A DNA stretch of 52,253 nt from Polyangiaceae bacterium. Lineage in GTDB: Bacteria > Myxococcota_A > Polyangia > Polyangiales > Polyangiaceae. Under the pieces are notes generated by a model. That model saw only the letters and a program-made list of their open reading frames with translations, was not told the origin of the DNA and made no database searches. Position numbers and translations under genes: made by a program. This document shows positions 32,973 to 41,375 of this stretch, piece by piece (within the stretch, counting starts at the first letter, position 1; the number at the start of each line of letters is the position of its first letter). The stretch covers positions 1-52,253 of the forward strand of contig JAICQO010000041.1 of assembly GCA_025937835.1 (NCBI GenBank), written 5' to 3'.

Positions 32973-34904
32973 TCAGCTCCCGCCGGTGGCCACCAACTTT
33001 TCGAGCGTGCGCCGCACGAGCGGCACGTCGAACGGCTTCTCGAGCAGCGGGTTCTTGACCCGCGACATGAACTCCTCGGTCTTGGCGAGTAGCGCGCCGC
33101 CGGTCATGAACACCATGCGCTGCTCGAGCCCCGGGTGCGCCGTGCGGATCGCCTCGTAGAGATCCACGCCGGTCATCCCGGGCATCATCAGATCGCAGAC
33201 GATGGCGTGGAACTGCGTCCCGCTCGCGAGCAGGCGCAGCGCTTCCTCGCCGCTCGTGGCGAGCTGTACGTCGTGCTCGCGCTGCAGCACGAGGCGCAGC
33301 GTGCTGCCCACGGCGACCTCGTCGTCCACCACCAGCACGCGCCCGCGCGGTCCTAGCGTCACGAGCGGGCGGCTACTGGTACGGCGGACCGCGCCCCGCG
33401 CCGTGCTCGAGGCCGGCAAGATGATGCGGAACGTCGCTCCCTCGCTCGGCTTGCTCTCGACCTCGATCGTTCCGCCGTGCGCGGCCAGGATGCTGCGGCA
33501 GATCGGCAAGCCGAGCCCGGTGCCGACGCCGACCGGCTTGGTCGTGAAGAACGGCTCGAAGATCCGCCCGATCACCGGATCGGGGATGCCCGGGCCCGTA
33601 TCGACGATCTCGGCCACGGCGCGGAGTTGATCGCCGTAGAGCCGGATCCGGATCTCGTCGCGCTCCGGATCTCCGTTCGGGAGCGCCTGCGCGGCGTTCA
33701 AGAGCAAGTTCAAGAACACCTGCTCCAGTCGGTTCGCCGAAGCATCGACCAGCGGCGATTCGCCGTAGTCGCGCACGATGCGCGCGCTCTGCTTCAGCGT
33801 GTTGCCGGCGATGTTGATCGCTGCCTCGATCACCTCGCGCAGGTCTACCGGGCCGCGCGTGCCGTCGTCGCCGCGGGCGAAGGTCCGCAGATCGCGGACG
33901 ATGGTCGCGACGCGCTCTGCGCCGTGGCAAGCGTCGCGCACGCGCACCATTAGATCCGAGAGCCGCGCCGGATCCTCCGCGAGCCGCGGCAGCTGCTGGC
34001 GCAGGTACTCGAGGTTCAACAGCACGTAGGCCAGGGGGTTATTGATTTCGTGAGCGACGCCGGCGGAGAGCACGCCCAGCGCCGTCAGCCGCTCGGCCTC
34101 GGCCAGGCGCGCCTGGATCGCCTTCCTCTCCGTGATGTCGCGCGCGAACGCCAGCACCGAGCGCTCGCCGCCGAGGTCGATCGGGATCGACGAAATTTCG
34201 ACCACCAGCTGCTCGCCGTCAGCGCTCTTCGAGCGGTACTCGGCGGGGTCTCGGTGCACGCGCCCGCTCGCGACCAGCTCGCCGATCCGGAGCTCCGCGA
34301 GCTCTGCGTCGTCCGGCTCGAGAAACTCGGTGATCAGCCGGCCCTTGCCTGCCTCGGGGCTCGACAGGCCGAGCATGCGGGCGGCACGCGGGTTCAAGAA
34401 CAGGATCTGTTGGCCGCGCAGGATCGCCACGCCGTCGGGCGCGCCCTCCACCACCGAGCGAAAGCGAGCTTCCGACTCCTGCAGCGCCGAGATCGCCACG
34501 CGGCGCTCGCTCACGTCGCTGAAGAACACGATCACCGAGTGACCGCCGTCGAGCTCGACCTCGCTCAGTGTCACCTGGATCGGCAGCTCCACGCCGCTCT
34601 TCGTGACCACCACGGTCTCGAAGCTCGTGGGCACGTTGGCGCGGTTCCGAAGATCGGTCAGATAGCCGCGGAAGCGCGGCAGCTCTTCGGGAACGGCCAG
34701 CGACCACAGCCCGCGGCGGTCGAGCTCGTCCTGCGAATACCCGAGCATTTCCGTGGGGTAGTCGTTGAGGAACACCAGGTGCGGAGGATCACTGTCGAGG
34801 AACGCGAGCGCGAGCCCGAGACGGCAGCGGTCCGCTGCGACCCGAAGGGCATCGAAGAGCGCTCCGCCGCCCAGGCGCTCGAGCTTCGACGACGAGACCG
34901 CCAT
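32973..34904 (-). CDS. Hybrid sensor histidine kinase (PAS-PAS-HisKA-HATPase-REC)
   Basis: 643 residues with no membrane segment, hence a cytoplasmic sensor. Two PAS domains lie at about 15-140 and 145-262. HisKA has phospho-acceptor His285 in AGVAHEINNPL. HATPase motifs are NLLLNAAQAL (N box), DTGPGIP and GTGLGLPI. A C-terminal receiver has VVDDE near 530, phospho-acceptor Asp571 in CDLMMPG and Lys623 in LEKPF. No DNA-binding output is attached, so a further phosphotransfer or a separate regulator is expected, but none is adjacent. ATG 34904 follows TATAGT at 8 nt. Convergent with the lipoprotein gene, 18 bp apart. Confidence 0.94.
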   Translation of the reverse strand: MAVSSSKLERLGGGALFDALRVAADRCRLGLALAFLDSDPPHLVFLNDYPTEMLGYSQDELDRRGLWSLAVPEELPRFRGYLTDLRNRANVPTSFETVVVTKSGVELPIQVTLSEVELDGGHSVIVFFSDVSERRVAISALQESEARFRSVVEGAPDGVAILRGQQILFLNPRAARMLGLSSPEAGKGRLITEFLEPDDAELAELRIGELVASGRVHRDPAEYRSKSADGEQLVVEISSIPIDLGGERSVLAFARDITERKAIQARLAEAERLTALGVLSAGVAHEINNPLAYVLLNLEYLRQQLPRLAEDPARLSDLMVRVRDACHGAERVATIVRDLRTFARGDDGTRGPVDLREVIEAAINIAGNTLKQSARIVRDYGESPLVDASANRLEQVFLNLLLNAAQALPNGDPERDEIRIRLYGDQLRAVAEIVDTGPGIPDPVIGRIFEPFFTTKPVGVGTGLGLPICRSILAAHGGTIEVESKPSEGATFRIILPASSTARGAVRRTSSRPLVTLGPRGRVLVVDDEVAVGSTLRLVLQREHDVQLATSGEEALRLLASGTQFHAIVCDLMMPGMTGVDLYEAIRTAHPGLEQRMVFMTGGALLAKTEEFMSRVKNPLLEKPFDVPLVRRTLEKLVATGGS

Positions 34905-34912
34905 CGAGCGGA

Positions 34913-34918
34913 ACTATA
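34913..34918 (-). promoter_or_regulatory. -10-like hexamer of the hybrid kinase gene
   Basis: TATAGT on the minus strand, 8 nt before ATG 34904, one base from the TATAAT consensus. No ribosome site lies in the gap, so a leaderless transcript is likely. Confidence 0.55.
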
Positions 34919-35060
34919 CCCAAACGCGGTCAAGTCCGCCGCATTCGGGGCGACTCGGGAACGCTGCGATTCGATCTGGATTCGGATGTGGGCGTGAGTG
35001 CGACTACCCGGTGGTTGATTCAGCCGCGCGGGTGGCGCTGCCGCTCCGCGCCCGGGCGCC

Positions 35061-36059
35061 TCACGTCGTCGTGAGCCAACCCTGATATTCCGGGCTCTTT
35101 CCCGTGACGGCGCGCAAGTACGTCCGCTGGAAGAAGGCTCCGAGCGTCTTCTTGCCGGTCGAGAAGCTGACGCCGTCGAGCTCGCGAACCGGCGTGACCT
35201 CGGCTGCGGTGCCGGTCAGAAACACTTCGTCCGCGCGCATCAGCTCTTCTCGGGTGAAGGACCGGACCTGAACCTGGACGCCGTTGCCGCGGGCGATCGA
35301 CAGGATGCAGTCCCGGGTGATACCAGGGACGATCGAGCTCGTCTCGTCGTTCGTGAACAGAACCCCGCCCTTCACGTAGAACACGTTGTGACCGGTGGCG
35401 CAGGCGACGTTGCCGTCCTGGTTCAGCAGGATCGCGTCGTCGAAGCCGTGCTCCATGGCCTCGTGCGCCGCGAGCACGCTGTTCGCGTAGTGTCCGCTCG
35501 CCTTCGCGCCCGCCGGCATCATGCTGTGGTGGAAGCGCCGCCAGCTCGAGGTCATCACGCGGATGCCGTTCCTCAGCGCGTCTTCACCGAGGAACGTGCC
35601 GAGCTCGCGGAGCGCGATGAAGACGTGGACCGGGCACTCGCGCTTGGGCTTCAGATCGATGGGCCCGGCGCCGAAGTACGCGAGCGGGCGCAGGTAGCCG
35701 TTCTGCGTGCCGTTGCGGCGTGTGACCTCGATCGCAGCGCGCGCCAGCGCGTCCACGTCGAACGGCAGCTTCATGCCGTAGAGCCGAGCCGAGATCAGCA
35801 TCCGCTCCAGGTGGTCCTTGAGCCGCACCAGGGCGGGCCCTTGCGCGGTCGGGTAGCAGCGGATGCCTTCGAATACGGCGACCCCGTAGTGGAGCGCGTT
35901 GGCGTAGTAGTGTACGTGCGGCGTGTTCGAGTCGCGGATTTCCCCGTCCCACCAGATCCACGGCGCTAGCTTTTGCCCGCGCGGGCGCGACGCGGTCAGC
36001 GCGTCGTCTTCGGGCATGCCTTCGAAGTTCGGCCACTCGGTGGGGATGGACGGCGACAT
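35061..36059 (-). CDS. ilvE: Branched-chain amino acid aminotransferase
   Basis: 332 residues from ATG 36059. A fold-type IV PLP enzyme that interconverts Val, Leu and Ile with their 2-oxo acids. PLP-binding Lys186 lies in AGAKASGHY. It also has HYGVAVFEGIRCY, LKPKRECP, SSIVPGITRD and FLTGTAAEVTPV, closely following E. coli IlvE. An N-terminal extension of about 25 residues (to TASRPRGQKL) precedes the catalytic fold. The frame runs open further upstream, but that part would cross the divergent gene start. It shares a 48-bp promoter region with a second aminotransferase. Confidence 0.95.
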   Translation of the reverse strand: MSPSIPTEWPNFEGMPEDDALTASRPRGQKLAPWIWWDGEIRDSNTPHVHYYANALHYGVAVFEGIRCYPTAQGPALVRLKDHLERMLISARLYGMKLPFDVDALARAAIEVTRRNGTQNGYLRPLAYFGAGPIDLKPKRECPVHVFIALRELGTFLGEDALRNGIRVMTSSWRRFHHSMMPAGAKASGHYANSVLAAHEAMEHGFDDAILLNQDGNVACATGHNVFYVKGGVLFTNDETSSIVPGITRDCILSIARGNGVQVQVRSFTREELMRADEVFLTGTAAEVTPVRELDGVSFSTGKKTLGAFFQRTYLRAVTGKSPEYQGWLTTT

Positions 36060-36107
36060 GGGCGGGCTATCAGGGTAGCTCAAGACGGGCGCTCGTGAGG
36101 TTTGGGC

Positions 36108-37289
36108 ATGACGGAGAAACACTTGGTCCATGACAATCCCCGGTTCTCGCAGCGCTCGGGTCTGGAGCGCGATCCCAACCCCGCCTCGGCAAAGCTCGCG
36201 GCCCACGTCGCCGCGGGCAAACGCCTGCGCGATCTGAGCTCGGGAAACCCCGCGCAGGTCGGGCTATCCCTGGGAGAGCTCTCGCTTTCGCCGCTCTCGA
36301 ATCGCGCGGTGCTCGAGTACGAGCCCGAGGCGTTCGGGCCGCTCCGGGCTCGGGAGGCCATCTCCCGCGAGTTTCCCGAGCATGGCCCGGCGATCCCGCC
36401 GGACCAGATCGTGATCACGGCCAGCACCAGCGAAGCCTATTCGTTTCTGCTCAAGCTGCTGTGCGATCCGGGCGACGAGGTGCTGGTGCCCTCGCCGAGC
36501 TATCCGCTGCTCGAGCACCTGTCCCGCTTCGAATCGGTAGCGACCCGGCCGTACCAGCTGGCCTACGACGGCGCCTGGCACATCGATTTTGCGAGCATCG
36601 TGTGCGGCCCGCGCACGCGCGCGATCCTGGTCGTCAATCCCAACAACCCCACCGGCCAATTTTTGGCGAAGGACGAGCTCGATCGATTGGCGGACTTCGG
36701 CCTACCGATCATCTCGGACGAGGTGTTCTCGAGCTACCCGCTCGAGCTCGGGCCCGGCCGGGCCCGCTCCGCGCTGGAGCACCCCGACGCGCTGGTGTTC
36801 GCGCTGTCCGGCTTGTCGAAGCTCGTCGCGCTGCCGCAGATGAAGCTCTCCTGGATCGCGGTCTCCGGTCCGAAGCCGGCGCGCACCGAAGCCCTCGCGC
36901 GGCTCGAGCTGATCGCAGATGCGTTCCTCTCGCCGAGCGCTCCTTCCCTCCACGCGCTGCCGACCTGGCTGCGCGCGCGCCCCACGGTTCAGGGGCTGAT
37001 CCACGGGCGCCTGGTTCGGAACCTGGGCGCGCTGACGCGCGCGGTGAAGAACAGCCCAATCACTCGTTTGCCGGTGGAGGGCGGCTGGTACGCGCTGCTA
37101 CGGCTGCCCGCGACCAAGACCGACGAAGAGTGGGCGCTCGAGCTGCTGGAAAAAACCGGGGTGGCGGTGCACCCCGGCTATTTCTTCGACTTCGACGGCC
37201 CGCCGCACGTCGTCGTGAGCCTGATCACTCCCGAGGAGGAGCTCAGCGAGGCGGCGAACCTACTCGTGGACTACGTGGCGGCGCGCTGA
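36108..37289 (+). CDS. Class I PLP-dependent aminotransferase
   Basis: 393 residues from ATG 36108, with GAGG at 36097-36100. A fold-type I enzyme: NPNNPTG (177-183), Asp204 in ISDEVF that holds the pyridine ring, and PLP Lys238 in LSGLSKL. The terminal arginine that binds the substrate carboxylate is not clearly seen. The N-terminus HDNPRFSQRSG and the segment TASTSEAYSF are typical of alanine/aspartate-type members, but the substrate cannot be assigned. Divergent from ilvE. Its 3' end overlaps the convergent MYXO-CTERM gene by 19 bp. Confidence 0.88.
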   Translation: MTEKHLVHDNPRFSQRSGLERDPNPASAKLAAHVAAGKRLRDLSSGNPAQVGLSLGELSLSPLSNRAVLEYEPEAFGPLRAREAISREFPEHGPAIPPDQIVITASTSEAYSFLLKLLCDPGDEVLVPSPSYPLLEHLSRFESVATRPYQLAYDGAWHIDFASIVCGPRTRAILVVNPNNPTGQFLAKDELDRLADFGLPIISDEVFSSYPLELGPGRARSALEHPDALVFALSGLSKLVALPQMKLSWIAVSGPKPARTEALARLELIADAFLSPSAPSLHALPTWLRARPTVQGLIHGRLVRNLGALTRAVKNSPITRLPVEGGWYALLRLPATKTDEEWALELLEKTGVAVHPGYFFDFDGPPHVVVSLITPEEELSEAANLLVDYVAAR

Positions 37290-38095
37290 CGGCGGCGCAA
37301 ACCGAACACGAGACCCAGGATCAAGAGGCCGAGCGCGGGCGCACCCGATTCCGGCTTGCCGCCCACGCGGCAGCCGCAGCCACCCGGCTTGCCTTCGACG
37401 GCCGGGGGCTCCTCGTTCGCGTTGCTCGGCTCGCCCGATTCGTCCGCGGACGGCTCCTCGGCGGCGGGTTGCTCGGTGTTCTCTGCGGCGGCCTCGGAGC
37501 CATCGCCGCTGCCCGAGCCCTCGGCGGCCTGCTCTTCCGCGGGCTTTTCTTGCTTTTTCTTCTTCTTCTCGCCCGTGAACACCATGGCACGACGGTCGAT
37601 GACCTCGTTCTGGCCCATGAACTTCAAGGTCGTCGCGGTGCCGACGGTGTTGCCGTTGCGCGAGTCCTTGATCGTCACCTTGTACTCGCCCGCTTCGTAG
37701 CCGTGGGCGCGCGTCACCTTGAACGTGAAGCGCGTGCGCTTCTCGATCCGGCCCGAACCCTGGTCGAGGAAGCCGACATCGACGCTCTCGATCAGCGACT
37801 GCCGGTGCTCGAGCGGCACGGTCCGCTCGATCAGCTTGTCTCCGTCCACCATCGAGCGCTCGTAGTAAGCGGTGGGCTGGAACTCGAACTTCATGGGGAC
37901 GTGCGCGACGTCGGGCGCGGAGGGGAGGTAGATCGCCAGCTCGAGCCGCCACGAGCCGCCCTCGCGCTCCTTCGGTGCCTTGTCCTTCCACTCGACACGG
38001 CCGGCTGCCTGCGCGCTGCCTGCGAACAGCAACAGCCCGAGACCGAGCCAGAACACCAAGAATCGACGGAACGGGGACGCTGCTGTTGTCTGCAC
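37271..38095 (-). CDS. MYXO-CTERM sorting-domain surface protein
   Basis: 274 residues from GTG 38095, chosen because GGAGG (38107-38103) sits 7 nt upstream. Signal peptide 1-30 (FRRFLVFWLGLGLLLFAGSAQA). A beta-rich domain covers about 35-175. Then comes KKKKK, a 50-residue Ala/Glu/Pro-rich acidic linker, and the tripartite MYXO-CTERM end: GGCGCRVGG, a hydrophobic helix APALGLLILGLVFGL and RRRQR. That signal is known from Myxococcota, where the cysteine is processed to give surface attachment. The function of the folded domain is unknown. Convergent with the aminotransferase, overlapping by 19 bp. Confidence 0.9.
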   Translation of the reverse strand: MQTTAASPFRRFLVFWLGLGLLLFAGSAQAAGRVEWKDKAPKEREGGSWRLELAIYLPSAPDVAHVPMKFEFQPTAYYERSMVDGDKLIERTVPLEHRQSLIESVDVGFLDQGSGRIEKRTRFTFKVTRAHGYEAGEYKVTIKDSRNGNTVGTATTLKFMGQNEVIDRRAMVFTGEKKKKKQEKPAEEQAAEGSGSGDGSEAAAENTEQPAAEEPSADESGEPSNANEEPPAVEGKPGGCGCRVGGKPESGAPALGLLILGLVFGLRRRQRAAT

Positions 38096-38228
38096 CAAGA
38101 GACCTCCGGCGCGCGACGCTAACACAGTTCAAAGCCGCGGCTGCCGGCCCTGGAATTGTCTCGTGACGCTCCAAGTTGCGCGCGCTGAGCCCAAAAATCC
38201 CGATTAAAGTCGAGGATTTGAGCCGTGT

Positions 38229-38876
38229 TCAGCCGCGCAACGCGCAGCGGAAGAAACACGCTCCGTCCGCGGCCGCCGTGAGCCGCGCTCCCTCGGGCAA
38301 CGGGGCACCGATCGCAAAACGGCGCTCGTCTTCGAACAGCAAGCTTCCCGACGCGAGCCAGGCGATCGCTCGCACGTGTTGCTCCCCCGTGCACTCGAGG
38401 CTGGCTCCGGGCGGCAGCGAGACGCTCTCGAGCACGGCCTCGTCCGTCTCGAGCACCGTGTCGACGCGCGCCGCGCCGCTGTTGCGCGTGCGCACCGGAA
38501 AATGCGCGCGAGTCCGGGTGATCGCGGCCGCGGCCGTGCGCGCGCGTCCGCCCAGCGCCTCGGGTTTCTCGAGCCGGATCGCGACCGCGTCGAGCAGGGG
38601 ATGCGCTGCGAACAACATCCCGGCGATCTCCTCGGTCGCCATCTCGACCAGCCGGTACTCGCGGAAGTGGAGCAGCCGCGAGACCTCCTCGACCACGAGC
38701 GAATAGTCCACGGTGTGCCCGAAACGGCCGGAACGACCGGCCCGCGCCAGATCCAGCATCATCCGCACATCGACGCGGATGCGCTGCGGCCGTCGGCGCT
38801 CTGCCGGACGGATCCCGACGATGCAGTCGAGCTCGAGCGCTTCGATGAACAGGGAGTCGGATTCGGTCGGGTTCAT
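38229..38876 (-). CDS. folB: Dihydroneopterin aldolase with C-terminal extension
   Basis: 215 residues; FolB enzymes are about 120. Residues 8-122 carry the aldolase: FIEALELDCIVGIRPAERRRPQ, HTVDYS (54-59), RLVEMATEEIA with Glu78, and catalytic Lys104 in LEKPEA. It cleaves 7,8-dihydroneopterin in folate synthesis. The extra 90 residues (about 125-215) are beta-rich with SLPPGASLECTG and RFAIGAPLPEGARL, like a small cupin, and could be regulatory. Its ATG overlaps the upstream stop as TGATG, so it is coupled to the 144-residue gene. No other folate gene is in view. The 133 bp between its stop and the MYXO-CTERM gene show nothing. Confidence 0.85.
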   Translation of the reverse strand: MNPTESDSLFIEALELDCIVGIRPAERRRPQRIRVDVRMMLDLARAGRSGRFGHTVDYSLVVEEVSRLLHFREYRLVEMATEEIAGMLFAAHPLLDAVAIRLEKPEALGGRARTAAAAITRTRAHFPVRTRNSGAARVDTVLETDEAVLESVSLPPGASLECTGEQHVRAIAWLASGSLLFEDERRFAIGAPLPEGARLTAAADGACFFRCALRG

Positions 38877-39310
38877 CAGTGCGTCACGGCGGGGCGCGCC
38901 TCGGTCTCTGCGACGATCACCGGCCAGCTCGCGGCTTGCCGCTGCCAGTGCTGGCTCTCGTCGCGCCGCGTATCGACGCGTAGCTGGTACTCGCCCTCGA
39001 CGGGCGGGATCGGCAGGCCCACCGTGCGCGTGCGGAACCGAATCGTCGACGAGCGATGGGAGAACGTATCCGTCACCGTCTCGAGACCGCTCGGTGCCAC
39101 GAGCGAGTAGCGGACCTCGAAGCGCTGGTTCAGCTCGTCCGAGTCGAGCTGAAAGTAAGCGTGGATCTCGAGCGGCACCATCGCGCCGGGCGGCGGTCTG
39201 CGCTCTTTGGGGAAGTTGAGCTGCTCGACCAGATTGAACAACGTCACGTTGTTCGTGTACCGGTCGAGGCTCGAGCCTCCGACGAGCGTCAGCAGGTAAC
39301 ATTTCGGCAT
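38876..39310 (-). CDS. Conserved-looking hypothetical protein upstream of folB
   Basis: 144 residues, no signal peptide or membrane segment. It opens with KCYLLTLVGGSSLDRYTNNVT, then FNLVEQLNFP, VPLEIHAYFQL and a regular alternation of short beta-like stretches ending in EGEYQLRVDTRR, suggesting a beta-sandwich. I do not recognise the family with confidence. Normal codon use, tight coupling to folB (TGATG) and a 49-bp gap from the upstream cytochrome gene support a real gene in an operon. Confidence 0.7.
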   Translation of the reverse strand: MPKCYLLTLVGGSSLDRYTNNVTLFNLVEQLNFPKERRPPPGAMVPLEIHAYFQLDSDELNQRFEVRYSLVAPSGLETVTDTFSHRSSTIRFRTRTVGLPIPPVEGEYQLRVDTRRDESQHWQRQAASWPVIVAETEARPAVTH

Positions 39311-39359
39311 CCGCCGGGCGCGATAACAGAGCGGGCCGGGCCTGTCATCTGGCCGCGGG

Positions 39360-39980
39360 TCATCGCGCGAATCGCGGCAGGATCGAGCCCGTGGCGAGCT
39401 CGATCAGCGTGGCCGCGCCGAGCCCGAACAGCGCCGCCGACAAGAGGCCCGCGCCGAGCCGCGCGGCCCGAGCCCGGGTCACGCCCCAGCCCTCGAGAAA
39501 GCGCGCGAATCCCCAGCCGAAGTGCGCGCACACCACGCCCAGTCCGAGCAGGTGCAGCGCGGCGAACCACGGCACGCCGTCGCTGGTCGAGGAAAGCGTG
39601 GCGGCCAGCCTCTCGGCCACGTCCTCGGGCGCGAGCCTGCCGCGCTTCAGCGGCCAGGAAAACCACACCGCGTGCCACACGAGGAACCCGAGCGCGAGCA
39701 GACCGCTCCCCCTCATCAAGAGCGCGTACTGCTTCTCGACGGGCGGCTCGGGGAGCGCCCGCGTCGAAAGCCACGCCCCGTAGGCGGCGTGGAACGCGAG
39801 CGGTAGCCAGACCACGAGCAGCCCCAGCGCCGACAGCGCGACGCCCGGCTCGTCGAGCAACCCGAACTCGTCGCTGCCGAACAACGCTCGCGCGTAGCTC
39901 GAGAGGTGCACGAGGAGATACACGCCGAGCGGCACCACGCCCGAGAGCTCGAAGCAGCGCCTGAGCCGCGTCGCTTTCAT
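39360..39980 (-). CDS. SdhC-like succinate dehydrogenase cytochrome b subunit (lone)
   Basis: 206 residues, about five membrane helices with histidines in the positions used for heme: His25 (YLLVHLSSY), His64 (AFHAAYG), His103 (VWHAVWF), His143 (ALHLLG) and His153 (CAHFGWG). The pattern, with the LPLAFHAAYG helix, matches the cytochrome b558-type anchor of succinate dehydrogenase/fumarate reductase. It would bind two hemes and pass electrons to quinone. No sdhA or sdhB follows on either side, which is unusual. It may serve subunits encoded elsewhere. First gene of a three-gene minus-strand run and divergent from tsaE. Confidence 0.68.
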   Translation of the reverse strand: MKATRLRRCFELSGVVPLGVYLLVHLSSYARALFGSDEFGLLDEPGVALSALGLLVVWLPLAFHAAYGAWLSTRALPEPPVEKQYALLMRGSGLLALGFLVWHAVWFSWPLKRGRLAPEDVAERLAATLSSTSDGVPWFAALHLLGLGVVCAHFGWGFARFLEGWGVTRARAARLGAGLLSAALFGLGAATLIELATGSILPRFAR

Positions 39981-40054
39981 GCGCCGCCGACGCTATCACC
40001 TCCGGGACCAGCGCGCGGTTGCGCGATCGGAGCGCGCGGCGCACCCTTCTCGCG

Positions 40055-40546
40055 TTGTCCGAGCTCGTCGTCGAACTGCCGACCCGGCGTGCCACCCGCG
40101 AGCACGGGCGGAGCCTCGCCGCCTTGCTCGACGCGGGCGATCTGGTGGTGCTGTCCGGCCCGCTCGGCTCGGGCAAGACTTTCCTCGCCCGGGCCCTGTG
40201 TCGGAGCCTCGGCGTGCCGCGCGAGCAGCGGGTGACGAGCCCCACCTTCGGCCTCGTCCACGAGTACACCGGAAGCTTGCCGATCCGGCACGCCGACCTG
40301 TACCGGATCGAGAGCGCGGCCGAGCTCCGCGAGCTCGGGCTCGACGCGGCGCGGGACGACGGTGCGGTGCTGCTCGTCGAGTGGGGCGAGGGTTACCAGC
40401 GCGAGCTGGGCGGGGACGCGCTGCTGGTGCGTCTCGCGCTCGACCCGCGGAGGTCTCACGTGTCCGCGACCGGGGCGCGTTCGCGCGTCATCCTGGAGCG
40501 TCTTTCTCTGGCTCTGGCTGCCGAGCCGCTCGACGCTCAGGGGTAG
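40055..40546 (+). CDS. tsaE: tRNA threonylcarbamoyladenosine biosynthesis ATPase TsaE
   Basis: 163 residues if TTG 40055 is the start; a TTG at 40019 would give 175. Walker A GPLGSGKT is at about 35-42, followed by the family segments VTSPTFGLVHEY, IRHADLYRI and LLVEWGEGY. TsaE works with TsaB and TsaD to put threonylcarbamoyl on A37 of ANN-decoding tRNAs. Length and motifs fit. No clear ribosome site precedes either TTG, so the start is uncertain. The permease gene follows 19 bp downstream and is probably co-transcribed. Confidence 0.92.
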   Translation: MSELVVELPTRRATREHGRSLAALLDAGDLVVLSGPLGSGKTFLARALCRSLGVPREQRVTSPTFGLVHEYTGSLPIRHADLYRIESAAELRELGLDAARDDGAVLLVEWGEGYQRELGGDALLVRLALDPRRSHVSATGARSRVILERLSLALAAEPLDAQG

Positions 40547-40565
40547 TCGAGATAAGGACGACCGA

Positions 40566-41375
40566 GTGGCATCGGAGCAGGAATCAGAGGCGCCCGCGTC
40601 GGGCAGCCCGTTCTCGTTCCTGATCGATCCGCTGATCCGCGTGCTCGAGCAGCTCGGCTCTGCGCTCGAGCTCACGGGGCGGACGCTGATGTGGATGATC
40701 CGGCCTCCGTACCGGCTGTCCCAACTTTTCGCGGCGATGGACTTCATCGGCGTGCAGTCGGTGTTCATCGTGTCGCTGACCGGCATCTTCAGCGGCATGG
40801 TGCTGGCACTGCAGACCGTGCACAGCCTGCGCCAGTTCAGCGCCGAGGGCGTGGTCGGCTCGGTGGTCGCGATCTCCCTGGCGCGCGAGATCAGCCCCGT
40901 GTTCGCGGCGCTGATGGTCACGGCGCGAGCCGGCAGCGCGATGGCCGCCGAGCTCGGCAACATGCGCGTCACCGAGCAGATCGACGCCCTCGTGACCATG
41001 GGCGTGAGCCCCGTGCAGTACCTGCTCGCGCCGCGGCTCCTGGCCAGCGTGTTGATGCTGCCGCTGTTGTGTATCCTCTACAGCTGCGTGGGGATGGCCG
41101 GCGCCTACGTGGTCGCCGTGAAGTGGCTCAGCGTCGATCCCGGCGTGTTTCTCGCCAACATCGACAAGTACCTGGTGCCGAACGACTTCATCATGGGCGA
41201 GGTCAAGGCGCTCACGTTCGGCTTCTTGATCGCCGCGATTTCCTGTAACCAGGGCTTCAACGCAAGCGGCGGGGCCAAGGGCGTGGGCGAGGCCACGACG
41301 CGCGCCGTCGTGCAGAGCGCGGTGGCGATCCTGATTGCGAACTACGTCCTCACCAGCCTCTTGACCGAGGCCTGA
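40566..41375 (+). CDS. mlaE: MlaE-family ABC transporter permease
   Basis: 269 residues from GTG 40566 (AAGGA at 40555-40559). It has the five or six helices of the MlaE/YrbE group with GIFSGMVLALQ, the family signature LAREISPVFAALMVTARAGSAMAAELG, then MRVTEQIDAL and the end helix SAVAILIANYVLTSLL. In the Mla complex it moves phospholipids across the inner membrane between MlaF (ATPase) and the MCE protein MlaD. Neither partner is adjacent, so they must be encoded elsewhere. Its last 34 bp overlap the convergent LysR gene. Confidence 0.93.
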   Translation: MASEQESEAPASGSPFSFLIDPLIRVLEQLGSALELTGRTLMWMIRPPYRLSQLFAAMDFIGVQSVFIVSLTGIFSGMVLALQTVHSLRQFSAEGVVGSVVAISLAREISPVFAALMVTARAGSAMAAELGNMRVTEQIDALVTMGVSPVQYLLAPRLLASVLMLPLLCILYSCVGMAGAYVVAVKWLSVDPGVFLANIDKYLVPNDFIMGEVKALTFGFLIAAISCNQGFNASGGAKGVGEATTRAVVQSAVAILIANYVLTSLLTEA

